Below, in pieces: positions 25,001-32,906 of a DNA stretch of 64,000 nt. Each line of letters begins with the position of its first letter. Position 1 is the stretch's first letter. The notes below the pieces were generated by a model. That model did not search any database. It saw only the letters and a program-made list of their open reading frames with translations, and had not been told where the DNA came from. The DNA comes from Candidatus Neomarinimicrobiota bacterium (GTDB taxonomy: Bacteria > Fidelibacterota > Marinisomatia > Marinisomatales > TCS55): NCBI GenBank assembly GCA_018651745.1, contig JABIDL010000031.1, positions 1 through 64,000 of the forward strand, written 5' to 3'. Made by a program: the position numbers and the translations under genes.

Positions 25001-26245
25001 ATGTTAAGTGTAATTGGAATTATAACAATTTTTCTTATTGCTGGGATTTTCATCGTATCCTGGTTTAAAATAAATCCTACTTTAGGCACAATCCTTGCTG
25101 TTAGTTTTGCTTTACGTGCGATTGTTGTTCTTTTGCAGGAATTATTTCAAATTGCACCTTATACGTGGGATGAAGGATTATTTATGACCATGGGAATTAA
25201 GGTAAAACATTTTTTAGATGGGTCCCGTTCGTCTCTACCATTTAGAACGCTTGCCGGGGTACCAGCTTACGGATCATTGCTTGGAGGTCTTTTTTATCTC
25301 TATGAAGTGGATACAATTTTACCTCGGATATTAAATGTTCTTTTTGGAACCGGTGCTGTATTCTTGACTTGGAAACTATCCGCCTTAGTTGGTTTAAAAA
25401 ATAAGTATTGTTTGTTAATGGCTACGATTGTCGGATTTACACCAAGTTATATTTTGTATTCAGCCTTGATTATGCGGGATATGCTGATTTGGTTATTGTT
25501 GTTGGTTTTGCTATACCTTTGGGTGAAGTTTATTCAAGATCTCGACTCAAAATCATTCTGGATTGCTTTTATACCGGTTGCTATGCTAACAATTTTGAGA
25601 CCTCAATATGCACCGGTCTTCGCGATAATTCTTGGATTTATTGCTTTTAGTTATGCTCAGAGATTACGATTTAAATGGAAGCAAATATCCTTACCCGGAT
25701 TACAGTATATATTATTCTCTATTTTTTTATCCGTAGTTTTAGTTGGGAGTATTTTTCTGATATTATCTGAAATTGCCCGTTGGGAAAATTCTGATGTTCT
25801 GGACTACTTGGTTAGCCAGCATCATTGGAGAACCCAAGGTGGAGCAGCCTATTTAATCGATCAAGAATTCACCAATTTATTGGATGTGGTGTGGTTCTTC
25901 CCCTTAAGATTTATTCATTTTACATTTGGTCCTTTTTTATGGAATAGCGGTTCGATTCAAATGATGGCTAGTGCAATGGAAGCCCTAGTTGGAACAATAT
26001 TCTTTTTACTGCTGGTTTTTTATTCACCAACCTTATTTAAAAGTAACAATAGCAATCGTTTGGGTATTATACTTTTAATAGTATTCGCATTAATCAATAT
26101 TGCTGCGGCCAGCATTATCGACTCTAATTATGGAACAGCCATGCGCCATCGTATGGTATTTATGCCTTTTATTTTTATGGCTGTTTTGTGGTTACGACAG
26201 CAGAGAATTATATTGAAGCAAAATAATGATAGTTTATTAATATAA
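25001..26245 (+). CDS. GT-C membrane glycosyltransferase (PMT/ArnT-like)
   Basis: A 414-residue protein with about ten membrane helices. The first large loop has the Asp-Glu pair TWDEGLF (D57, E58), placed as in GT39/GT83 enzymes that use polyprenyl-phosphate sugars. A second loop carries LIMRDMLIW. It probably adds a sugar on the outer face of the inner membrane during polysaccharide assembly. A Wzy-type polymerase is an alternative, because no other Wzy candidate is seen in the locus. Confidence 0.65.
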   Translation: MLSVIGIITIFLIAGIFIVSWFKINPTLGTILAVSFALRAIVVLLQELFQIAPYTWDEGLFMTMGIKVKHFLDGSRSSLPFRTLAGVPAYGSLLGGLFYLYEVDTILPRILNVLFGTGAVFLTWKLSALVGLKNKYCLLMATIVGFTPSYILYSALIMRDMLIWLLLLVLLYLWVKFIQDLDSKSFWIAFIPVAMLTILRPQYAPVFAIILGFIAFSYAQRLRFKWKQISLPGLQYILFSIFLSVVLVGSIFLILSEIARWENSDVLDYLVSQHHWRTQGGAAYLIDQEFTNLLDVVWFFPLRFIHFTFGPFLWNSGSIQMMASAMEALVGTIFFLLLVFYSPTLFKSNNSNRLGIILLIVFALINIAAASIIDSNYGTAMRHRMVFMPFIFMAVLWLRQQRIILKQNNDSLLI

Positions 26246-26257
26246 AAATGATTTGGA

Positions 26258-27475
26258 ATGAAATTTAAATTAATCCACCATATAGGCGGTGCTTCCATTT
26301 TAGTCATTCTAGGTTCATTGGCTTCCTTTGGGGCAAATGTTATCTTAGGAAGATCCTTGCCTCAGGACGCATTTGGGACTTTTTCACTTTTCCGGTCAGT
26401 CATGTTTTATCTGCCTATTTTTGCTTTCCTTGGGTTTGGAAATGCTTTGATAAGGTTTTCCCGGGAAAATGAATTTTCTAACATCAATTGGAAGTTGCCT
26501 CTCAGAAAGATGGATTTTATTGCTGCTGGTGTTTTATTATTGGCTGTTTTAGTAATTCAAAGAATATATCCATTTTCTTTCATCGAGTCGATGTTGTTGG
26601 GAATCGCGGCATGGTTATTCGCTCGATCCCTAATAACTAATTCCATCCTGCGGATCATGCGAAAAATGGTTTTAGGTCAATTCACATCTATTGTATGGCG
26701 GTACATATTTTTCATTTTTCTTGTGGTAGCAGCAATTTGGTTTGAGCTTCAATTGGAATTTGTATTAATACTCTTTTTCTTGTCATTTGTCGTTATGTTT
26801 GTGATTGCGAAATTTATAGATCGAAATATTCAAGTTGGTAAAAATTCAGTCCGGTTAAAAAAGATTTTCGATTATGGTTCTACATTATTTGTCATCAACA
26901 TTATTACTATTTTGATGACACAAATGGACAAACTCATTGTATCCATGACTTTAGGGACAGTTTCGGTTGGAATTTATACTGGAGTTTCTTTGGTAGCTCT
27001 TACCGTCTTCAATCTTGCCGGTACCACAATAGGCAATGTATTAATGCCACATTTAGCCCAAGGGAAAAGAATCCAACTTATCGAATTTTTATTATATTTT
27101 TTCATCATTCCCGTTTTTTTAATAATTTTTGCATTTCTAAGCATTGAACAATTGAACACAATATTATTTGACGGAAAATATTCCGGATTTAATCAGTTAC
27201 TTCAACTTTCCATTGTTTTAGGATTAATGCAATATTACCACAATCTTATCGAATTTTCTCTTGGAGGCCTCAGCAGTGAAAGGAGCTTAAAATTATTTTT
27301 GGGAACAATATTATTTTCATTATTATTATTGTTTGTTCTATCATTTATACTGGTTGCCAAACATGGTCTTGTAGGGATTATAATGGGATGCATTGTTGCT
27401 TGGCTATTTAGAAACTTTGTGGGCGCCATACTGCTGGGAAAAATTTTGATAAAAGAAAAGGTGTTATTCGAATGA
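26258..27475 (+). CDS. Wzx-like oligosaccharide flippase
   Basis: A 405-residue protein with about twelve hydrophobic helices belonging to the polysaccharide-synthesis MATE-like (MOP) superfamily. The N-terminal IHHIGGASILVILGSLASFGANVILGRSLPQDAFGTFSLFRS is the characteristic first-helix region (G-R-x-L-x-x-x-x-F-G). It would flip undecaprenyl-linked repeat units to the periplasm. The gene lies 12 bases after the GT-C gene and its end faces the reverse-strand ATP-grasp gene. Confidence 0.88.
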   Translation: MKFKLIHHIGGASILVILGSLASFGANVILGRSLPQDAFGTFSLFRSVMFYLPIFAFLGFGNALIRFSRENEFSNINWKLPLRKMDFIAAGVLLLAVLVIQRIYPFSFIESMLLGIAAWLFARSLITNSILRIMRKMVLGQFTSIVWRYIFFIFLVVAAIWFELQLEFVLILFFLSFVVMFVIAKFIDRNIQVGKNSVRLKKIFDYGSTLFVINIITILMTQMDKLIVSMTLGTVSVGIYTGVSLVALTVFNLAGTTIGNVLMPHLAQGKRIQLIEFLLYFFIIPVFLIIFAFLSIEQLNTILFDGKYSGFNQLLQLSIVLGLMQYYHNLIEFSLGGLSSERSLKLFLGTILFSLLLLFVLSFILVAKHGLVGIIMGCIVAWLFRNFVGAILLGKILIKEKVLFE

Positions 27476-27500
27476 AATTATTCTTTCTAAGAAGTTGGTA

Positions 27501-28358
27501 TTATTGATTTAGCAAAAAATTCCCCATAAGTCGATCCCCCTCAGGTGGGGAAAACCGCTCTGCACAATTTCCTGGGAAAAAAGTTAATTCACCAAAGAAT
27601 ATTTTATTATTATTTTGCACATAAAGATCAACCCTGCAATATTTAATATTTTCGGATATTTTTTCAGAAATTGAAATCATTTCTGATAGGCATTCTGGTG
27701 TTTCAATTTGGCGTTCGTCATGTGGGTAACCCATAGAAATATTTAAAAGTTTCCAATCTTTAGTGTATAATTGCCGAGTATGGTTTTTGAATCTCCCAAG
27801 ATCAAGTTGAATGGCTTTTACTCTTCCGCTACTACAAAAGTATTTATAATCTCTTACCGGTTCTTTGTTCACATTATATAACATTTTTTCCACGATAATT
27901 TTTCTTTTTAATCCTTTGTAATTTGGTTCTCTGCTACGAATATAATAATCTTCTAAAAGCCAATCACTCATTTCTTTAATATCGCTAGAGTTTAGGATTT
28001 GGTCTTTTGGAATTATTTTTATATATCCGCTTGAATGAGTAGGTTTAATAATAACATCCATATCGAATTTTTTTCCTAAGAGCTCATTTGGTTCATTAAC
28101 AACAATCACGGTTTCATTTAGATATTGACCTAACCCAAGTTCAAGAATCCAATCCTGAATATCCTCTTTATCAGTTACCCTTCCTTGTTTTGAGTAAAAA
28201 TTATAATTAAATATTTTTTCTGAGAGAAGAATTTCATTCATTTTTTTTGGATTCCAGATATTTGGAAAATATTTCAGTCTATATGAACTATTTAAATATG
28301 AAATTAATGAGTCGAAAAATCTGCCCATTGGTAAATAAAATTGAGGTTTATTTTGCAT
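27501..28358 (-). CDS. TupA-like ATP-grasp protein
   Basis: A 285-residue protein resembling the TupA-like ATP-grasp family found in polysaccharide and teichuronopeptide loci. Visible family features are DMDVIIKPTHSSGYIKII (ATP-binding lysine and flexible loop), KRKIIVEKML, RDYKYFCSSGRVKAIQ and the metal-binding end YCRVDLYVQNNNKIFFGELTFFPGN. The enzyme should join a carboxylate and an amine, perhaps an amino acid to a uronic acid made through ugd, but the substrate is inferred. It is the only reverse-strand gene of the locus and is clearly more AT-rich than its neighbours, which suggests acquisition. Confidence 0.78.
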   Translation of the reverse strand: MQNKPQFYLPMGRFFDSLISYLNSSYRLKYFPNIWNPKKMNEILLSEKIFNYNFYSKQGRVTDKEDIQDWILELGLGQYLNETVIVVNEPNELLGKKFDMDVIIKPTHSSGYIKIIPKDQILNSSDIKEMSDWLLEDYYIRSREPNYKGLKRKIIVEKMLYNVNKEPVRDYKYFCSSGRVKAIQLDLGRFKNHTRQLYTKDWKLLNISMGYPHDERQIETPECLSEMISISEKISENIKYCRVDLYVQNNNKIFFGELTFFPGNCAERFSPPEGDRLMGNFLLNQ

Positions 28359-28656
28359 CTTTTATATTGATGAATTGTGTGCTATTTGTGGTTGGTTCAA
28401 TTTTATTCTTTCCTTCGTATTATTTTTCAAACGAATATCTCATTTTTAAGGATATTGTCATATGAAGAAGAGATATTATTATCTCTAAATTAAATAGGAA
28501 ACAATTAAGTTTGCTTGATATTAGATAAGTCTTCAAGTGGTTAAACAAAATAATTTCCAAAAATGTAAAATTATCCTAACCGAATAAAATGAATTTTAGA
28601 GATAAAATAAAGAAAGTGCATAGTCTTTCTGCAATGAATACATTATCAACTGATAA
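28359..28656. other. AT-rich intergenic segment with small inverted repeat
   Basis: About 298 bases between the divergent ATP-grasp and cytidylyltransferase genes with no supportable gene. It is strongly AT-rich. A perfect inverted repeat AGAGATA (28469-28475) / TATCTCT (28480-28486) with a four-base loop is the only structure I see. Promoters for both flanking genes should lie here, but none can be assigned with confidence. Confidence 0.5.
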
Positions 28657-29046
28657 ATGAAAAAAGTTATAACATTTGGGACCTTTGATTTATTTCATGT
28701 AGGTCATTTAAACATTCTGGAGCGAGCAAGGACTGAAGGAAATTATTTAATTGTAGGTGTTTCAACCGATCAATTGAATTACAATAAAAAACAAAAATAC
28801 CCAGTTTGTTCGGAGGAAAACAGATTGCGGATTCTTAGTGCTTTACAAGTGGTTGATGAAGTATTTAAGGAGGAATCATTAGAATTAAAGGGAGAATATA
28901 TTAAAAAATATAATGCAGATATCCTCGTGATGGGAAATGACTGGGAAGGGAAATTTGATGAATTCAAATCGTTATGTCATGTTGTTTATTTAGAAAGAAC
29001 CCCATCTATTTCAACAACAGAACTCATTGAAATTATAAAAAACTAA
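28657..29046 (+). CDS. Glycerol-3-phosphate cytidylyltransferase-like protein (TagD family)
   Basis: A compact 129-residue nucleotidyltransferase. The signature GTFDLFHVGHLNIL (HxGH at residues 14-17) and the C-terminal RTPSISTT motif (114-121) are those of TagD/GCT, which makes CDP-glycerol from CTP and glycerol 3-phosphate. Other small cytidylyltransferases share the motifs, so the alcohol phosphate is not certain. The gene is as AT-rich as the inverted ATP-grasp gene beside it, and no CDP-glycerol transferase is recognised in the locus. Confidence 0.82.
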   Translation: MKKVITFGTFDLFHVGHLNILERARTEGNYLIVGVSTDQLNYNKKQKYPVCSEENRLRILSALQVVDEVFKEESLELKGEYIKKYNADILVMGNDWEGKFDEFKSLCHVVYLERTPSISTTELIEIIKN

Positions 29047-29124
29047 TTCTGATATAAGATGCTTATTCACCAAAAAAACGATAAGAAAGTTGATCCCATT
29101 TCATTCTTAATGATTGTTAGATAA

Positions 29125-30249
29125 GTGAAAATAATATTTTCGGCAAACACTTCTTGGTATCTCTATAATTTTAGAAAAAAATTGATTGAATCCATGGTAT
29201 CTCGCGGTTGGGATGTCATATTAGTTGCACCTCAAGATGCGTACTATTGGAAAATTAAAATGCCCGGAATAAAATATATTGGATTACCAATTGACAGATA
29301 TGGTTTCAGTCCACTTCACGCATGGGCTACCGTAAAGTCGTATTACAAAATTTTCAAGCGTGAGAAACCAGATGTTATTCATTTATTTACCATCAAACCC
29401 GTTATTTTAGGGACGATAGCAGCGCGTTTAGCCGGCATCCCAAAAATTGTGAATTCCATAACTGGGCTTGGCTATATTTTTACCAGCGGTAGCCGATTAA
29501 GAAAAATTGTGGAAACGGTGTATAGGAGCGTATTGACTTCATCCCGAGTAGATGTCATTTTACAGAATCCAGATGATGAAAAACTATTTCAATCGTTTTC
29601 AAGAATTCAAACAACGAAAATACATTTAATTAGAGGATCAGGCGTTGACTTGGAATCTTTCCTATTAGATGGGCTTAAACCACCATCTGAATTGGATAAT
29701 CATTCAATTCATTTTATTATGTTTTGTAGAATGCTTTGGGATAAGGGAGTCCAAGAATTTGTGTCTGCCGCAGAATTAGTAAAAACTCATATTCCCAATG
29801 CTAGATTTCATTTAATTGGCGGAATTGAAACCGGTAGCCCAAATGAGGTTCCAAAATCGTGGCTTGTACAATTTCAAACTCATGACTTTATTCATTGGGT
29901 AAATCATGTTGAGGATATACGTCCATGGATTGCTGGGTCCCATGTTGTGGTCCTTCCAACATATTATGGAGAAGGAGTTCCAAAATCTCTAATTGAAGCT
30001 GCTGCTTTAACGAAACCGATTATTACAACCAATATTGCAGGATGCCGTGAAATTGTGATTGATCACTATAACGGATTGCTAATTCCACCGAATTCCGTGG
30101 AAGCATTGGTTAAGGCAATGATTCATCTTGGGCAGGATCAAATTTTAAGAGAGAAGATGGGGAAACAAGGAAGAACATTGGTTGAAAAGGAATTCGGAGA
30201 TGGCCCGGTTATTACTTCTACTTCGGCTGTATATGGAATTGATTGTTAG
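29125..30249 (+). CDS. GT4-family glycosyltransferase
   Basis: A 374-residue GT-B glycosyltransferase. It starts KIIFSANTSWYLYNFRKKLI, as in the PglA / Cps-type GT4 enzymes that add HexNAc to lipid-linked sugars. The C-terminal nucleotide-sugar domain has FCRMLWDKGVQEFV and YYGEGVPKSLIEAAAL, with the E(x)7E-type motif, and PIITTNIAGCREIV. The GTG at 29125 follows directly on a TAA stop of a short upstream frame. Donor and acceptor sugars are not predictable. Confidence 0.87.
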   Translation: MKIIFSANTSWYLYNFRKKLIESMVSRGWDVILVAPQDAYYWKIKMPGIKYIGLPIDRYGFSPLHAWATVKSYYKIFKREKPDVIHLFTIKPVILGTIAARLAGIPKIVNSITGLGYIFTSGSRLRKIVETVYRSVLTSSRVDVILQNPDDEKLFQSFSRIQTTKIHLIRGSGVDLESFLLDGLKPPSELDNHSIHFIMFCRMLWDKGVQEFVSAAELVKTHIPNARFHLIGGIETGSPNEVPKSWLVQFQTHDFIHWVNHVEDIRPWIAGSHVVVLPTYYGEGVPKSLIEAAALTKPIITTNIAGCREIVIDHYNGLLIPPNSVEALVKAMIHLGQDQILREKMGKQGRTLVEKEFGDGPVITSTSAVYGIDC

Positions 30250-30264
30250 GTTTACATTCAAACG

Positions 30265-31233
30265 ATGAACATTTTCATTACAGGAAGTGCGGGGTTTATT
30301 GGCCGTCAACTTTGTAAGGCATTGGTAGATTTAAATCATCAGGTGACTGGGTTTGATACCAATCTATCAGGCAAAACAAAAAAGAATAACGTCATCAAAG
30401 GAGATATTCTTGATTATGAGCATTTAACTGAATCTATTCCCTCAGATACAGATTTAATTATTCATCTTGCAGCAGAACATAAAGATGAAGGTCCTTCAGT
30501 TAAAGATTACTTTCGTGTAAATGAATTGGGTACCAGCCATATTACCAAAGCAGCAATAGAAAATCACGTAAAGAAGATATTATTTTTCAGCACGGTAGGA
30601 GTCTATGGAGAACAAATTTGTGCAGATGAAAAATCGCAATTGAAACCGATCAATCCATATGGCGAATCCAAGGTCGCAGCGGAGAAAATAATTCTAAATT
30701 GGTCGAATGAATCAGCTGGCCGATCGGGATTGATAGTAAGGCCAACAGCTGTGTACGGCCCGGATAACCGAGCGAATATTTATCGTTTAATAAAACAAGC
30801 ATCTACAGGAATGTTTATTATGCCTGGTGATGGTAAACATCATAAATCTGTTGTTTATGTAGAGAATGTTGTCGCTTCCTGTTTATTTCTTTTAGATCAC
30901 TTTTCTCCCGGGATAAGTCAATTTAATTTAGTAGATGAACCGTCCATTCCCTTGAATGAACTCGTAGCGATTATTCGATCTTCATCCGGGAAATCAAGGA
31001 GCGTAATACATGTTCCATTACTTTTATTAAAATGCCTACTGCCAATATATGGAATACTGCAATTGATGAAAAAACGATCTCGTTCATTATCTTTTTCTCG
31101 CCTAGATAAATTCGGTTCTTCAAGTCAATTTGATGGACAGAAAATACGAAATTTGGGTTTTAAGCAACCCGCATCTACAGAAGATGGAATTAGGAAGACC
31201 ATTGAGTGGAATAGAAAACATGGTTGGGATTGA
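30265..31233 (+). CDS. NAD-dependent epimerase/dehydratase
   Basis: A 322-residue extended short-chain dehydrogenase. The Rossmann motif is TGSAGFIGRQL, the active-site YxxxK is in NPYGESKVAAEK, and the substrate region includes VRPTAVYGPDNRANIY. The family includes UDP-glucose 4-epimerases and dTDP-sugar enzymes. WbpV/WbpP-like partners of the next gene's sugar transferase are the likeliest relatives. It would supply a nucleotide sugar for the repeat unit. Confidence 0.85.
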   Translation: MNIFITGSAGFIGRQLCKALVDLNHQVTGFDTNLSGKTKKNNVIKGDILDYEHLTESIPSDTDLIIHLAAEHKDEGPSVKDYFRVNELGTSHITKAAIENHVKKILFFSTVGVYGEQICADEKSQLKPINPYGESKVAAEKIILNWSNESAGRSGLIVRPTAVYGPDNRANIYRLIKQASTGMFIMPGDGKHHKSVVYVENVVASCLFLLDHFSPGISQFNLVDEPSIPLNELVAIIRSSSGKSRSVIHVPLLLLKCLLPIYGILQLMKKRSRSLSFSRLDKFGSSSQFDGQKIRNLGFKQPASTEDGIRKTIEWNRKHGWD

Positions 31234-31302
31234 GAGAATTTCTTGATTAACCAAAAATCAAATCATAACTTCGGGTAACCCTCAAGGAGTATTATCGAAA
31301 TT

Positions 31303-31398
31303 AAACGCTAACAGTTTTTCCAGTTAAACAGGAGCCAAAACATGGATAGTCTGCATAGCGTTTCCCCAACACCAGATGTGACCGCCACCACGCGGTAG
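31303..31398 (+). promoter_or_regulatory. Structured leader upstream of the sugar-phosphate transferase
   Basis: AAACGCTA (31303-31310) and TAGCGTTT (31356-31363) are perfect complements. Inside them CAG (31312-31314) pairs with CTG (31351-31353), then TTTT (31315-31318) with AAAA (31337-31340), making a nested stem. Next comes a separate hairpin ACCGC (31381-31385) / GCGGT (31392-31396). The nested stem encloses an AGGAG Shine-Dalgarno sequence and the ATG of an 18-codon frame. I recognise no known riboswitch class. Confidence 0.4.
31342..31398 (+). CDS. Possible 18-residue leader peptide
   Basis: A short frame MDSLHSVSPTPDVTATTR with AGGAG seven bases before the ATG, a better ribosome site than almost any gene here has. 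Its stop codon lies in the GCGGTAG arm of the second leader hairpin. It ends 27 bases before the transferase gene. No run of one regulatory amino acid is obvious. It may instead be chance within a structured RNA. Confidence 0.3.
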   Translation: MDSLHSVSPTPDVTATTR

Positions 31399-31425
31399 AT
31401 TGATTCCGGTATAGTATATTCAATT

Positions 31426-32835
31426 ATGACATCTGAATTTGTACATTCATTGCGCATTCGAGTCCCCAAGTGGATTATTTCTTGGGCGTTCCTGATTTCG
31501 GATACTATAGCGGGCATCCTTGCATTTTATATAGTTTTTCTTCCTGCTTCCCAGGAATTGCAATTGGATCCGATGTTTGTAGTTGGAATTTTCGTTGTCA
31601 TTACGGTTGCTTGGGCTTGTTTGTTTTTTATTCTTGGTTTATATAAGGCTACATCAGATGTATCCCGATTTGGTGAAATTCAACGGGCGATAATTGCTTC
31701 ATTTTCCTGTATTGTCTTAATGATTTTTCTTCAAGCGGTGCAAATCGTAACCCTACCCTATGAACCGGCTGTGGTACTCAATTACTGGTTATTTTTTATT
31801 TTATGTTTCAGTTTGGTGCGATTTAGTAGTAGATCATTACAGAAAGCCATGATAAGAAAAGGGATTGGGCTAGAAAAAATGATCATTGTTGGTCATAATC
31901 CGAGAGGAGAAAAAGTTGCCAGAGATATTGAAAAACATCCTGATTTTGGGTATGATTTGGTTGGCTTTGTACAGATTAAGGAAGAAGAAAATACAGATGA
32001 ATTCGGGAACGTTCTTGGAACCGATGCTGACCTAAAAAATATTATAGTCAAAAATCAAATTGCTCATGTTGTTTTAGCGCCTGAAAAATCCGATCATTTT
32101 AGGTTGATGTCTCTTTTAACGCAGGCAAATGGCGTACCGACATCCATTAAAATTGTACCTGATCTTTACGAAGCCATTAGTGGAATGGCCCGAACGCAGC
32201 AATTATATGGTCTCCCATTAATTCAAGTTAATCCTGAACTGGAGACTTTATACAATCGACATGGGAAACGTCTCTTAGATCTTCTTATGGCCATACCAGC
32301 TTTTCTTTTATTTCTTCCCGCTTGGGTTGGTATCAGTATGGCTATTGCTTTTGATAGCAAAGGCACTATATTATATAAACAGGTGCGGGTTGGTAAAAAG
32401 CAAAAACTTTTTACTATTTATAAATTTAGATCTATGGTTCAGGACGCTGAAACAGAAACGGGTCCTGTGTGGGCTATGGAAGGTGACAACCGGATTACAA
32501 CGGTCGGTCGGTGGCTCCGTAGATTTCGTTTTGACGAAATCCCTCAGCTCATCAATGTGATTAAAGGGGAAATGAGTTTGGTTGGACCTCGACCGGAAAG
32601 ACCATCCATTATAGAACGATTAATTTTGGAATATCCTTTTTATTACCGGCGTCATTCTGTGCGTCCGGGTATCACTGGTTGGGCTCAGATAAAACATCCT
32701 TACGACCAGCGTATTGAGGATGTAAGAGAAAAATTAAAATATGATTTTTTCTATATTGAAAGTTTAACCCTCAATCTTGACATTAAAATTCTGCTGAATA
32801 CTGCTTGGGTTATGCTTTCAGGCAAAGGTAGATGA
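31426..32835 (+). CDS. Polyprenyl-phosphate sugar-1-phosphate transferase (WbaP/WcaJ-like)
   Basis: A 469-residue initiating enzyme that transfers a hexose 1-phosphate to undecaprenyl phosphate. Four N-terminal membrane helices (about residues 15-125), a CoA-binding-like Rossmann region (about 145-240), and a C-terminal bacterial sugar transferase domain (from KRLLDLLMAIPAF) are visible. The catalytic part includes YKFRSMVQDAE, RFDEIPQLINVIKGEMSLVGPRPE and RPGITGWAQ. It is the last gene of the locus and, unlike the others, has its own 190-base structured leader. Confidence 0.93.
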   Translation: MTSEFVHSLRIRVPKWIISWAFLISDTIAGILAFYIVFLPASQELQLDPMFVVGIFVVITVAWACLFFILGLYKATSDVSRFGEIQRAIIASFSCIVLMIFLQAVQIVTLPYEPAVVLNYWLFFILCFSLVRFSSRSLQKAMIRKGIGLEKMIIVGHNPRGEKVARDIEKHPDFGYDLVGFVQIKEEENTDEFGNVLGTDADLKNIIVKNQIAHVVLAPEKSDHFRLMSLLTQANGVPTSIKIVPDLYEAISGMARTQQLYGLPLIQVNPELETLYNRHGKRLLDLLMAIPAFLLFLPAWVGISMAIAFDSKGTILYKQVRVGKKQKLFTIYKFRSMVQDAETETGPVWAMEGDNRITTVGRWLRRFRFDEIPQLINVIKGEMSLVGPRPERPSIIERLILEYPFYYRRHSVRPGITGWAQIKHPYDQRIEDVREKLKYDFFYIESLTLNLDIKILLNTAWVMLSGKGR

Positions 32836-32848
32836 TAGATACGTCTAC

Positions 32849-32869
32849 GGTTGGAAATATATCCAATCT
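32849..32869 (+). terminator. Possible terminator after the polysaccharide locus
   Basis: GGTTGGA (32849-32855? within the 7-base left arm) pairs with TCCAATC (to 32868), including one G-T pair, around the loop AATATA. A pyrimidine-rich but broken T tract follows. It is in the only gap between the sugar transferase and serS, so it is a reasonable but weak terminator. Confidence 0.35.
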
Positions 32870-32906
32870 GCTCTACTTTCTTTTCTCTTAAAACACCCAA
32901 TTAACC

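Noticed and set aside
28247-28465. A 72-codon forward frame overlapping the start of the ATP-grasp gene
   Set aside because: It is antisense to the ATP-grasp 5' end, then runs into AT-rich spacer; hydrophobic content follows from base composition.
29059-29124. A 21-codon frame ending directly at the GTG of the GT4 gene
   Set aside because: No Shine-Dalgarno sequence, no likeness; the contiguous TAAGTG could be chance, although the same junction occurs between serS and plsC.
31234-31425. A known riboswitch (c-di-GMP, TPP, SAM, preQ1) in the leader
   Set aside because: None of the conserved core sequences of these classes is visible.
21302-32835. A separate Wzy polymerase and O-antigen ligase
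   Set aside because: Only one GT-C-like multi-helix protein (25001-26245) is present besides the flippase; its DE loop favours a glycosyltransferase, so I did not call a Wzy.
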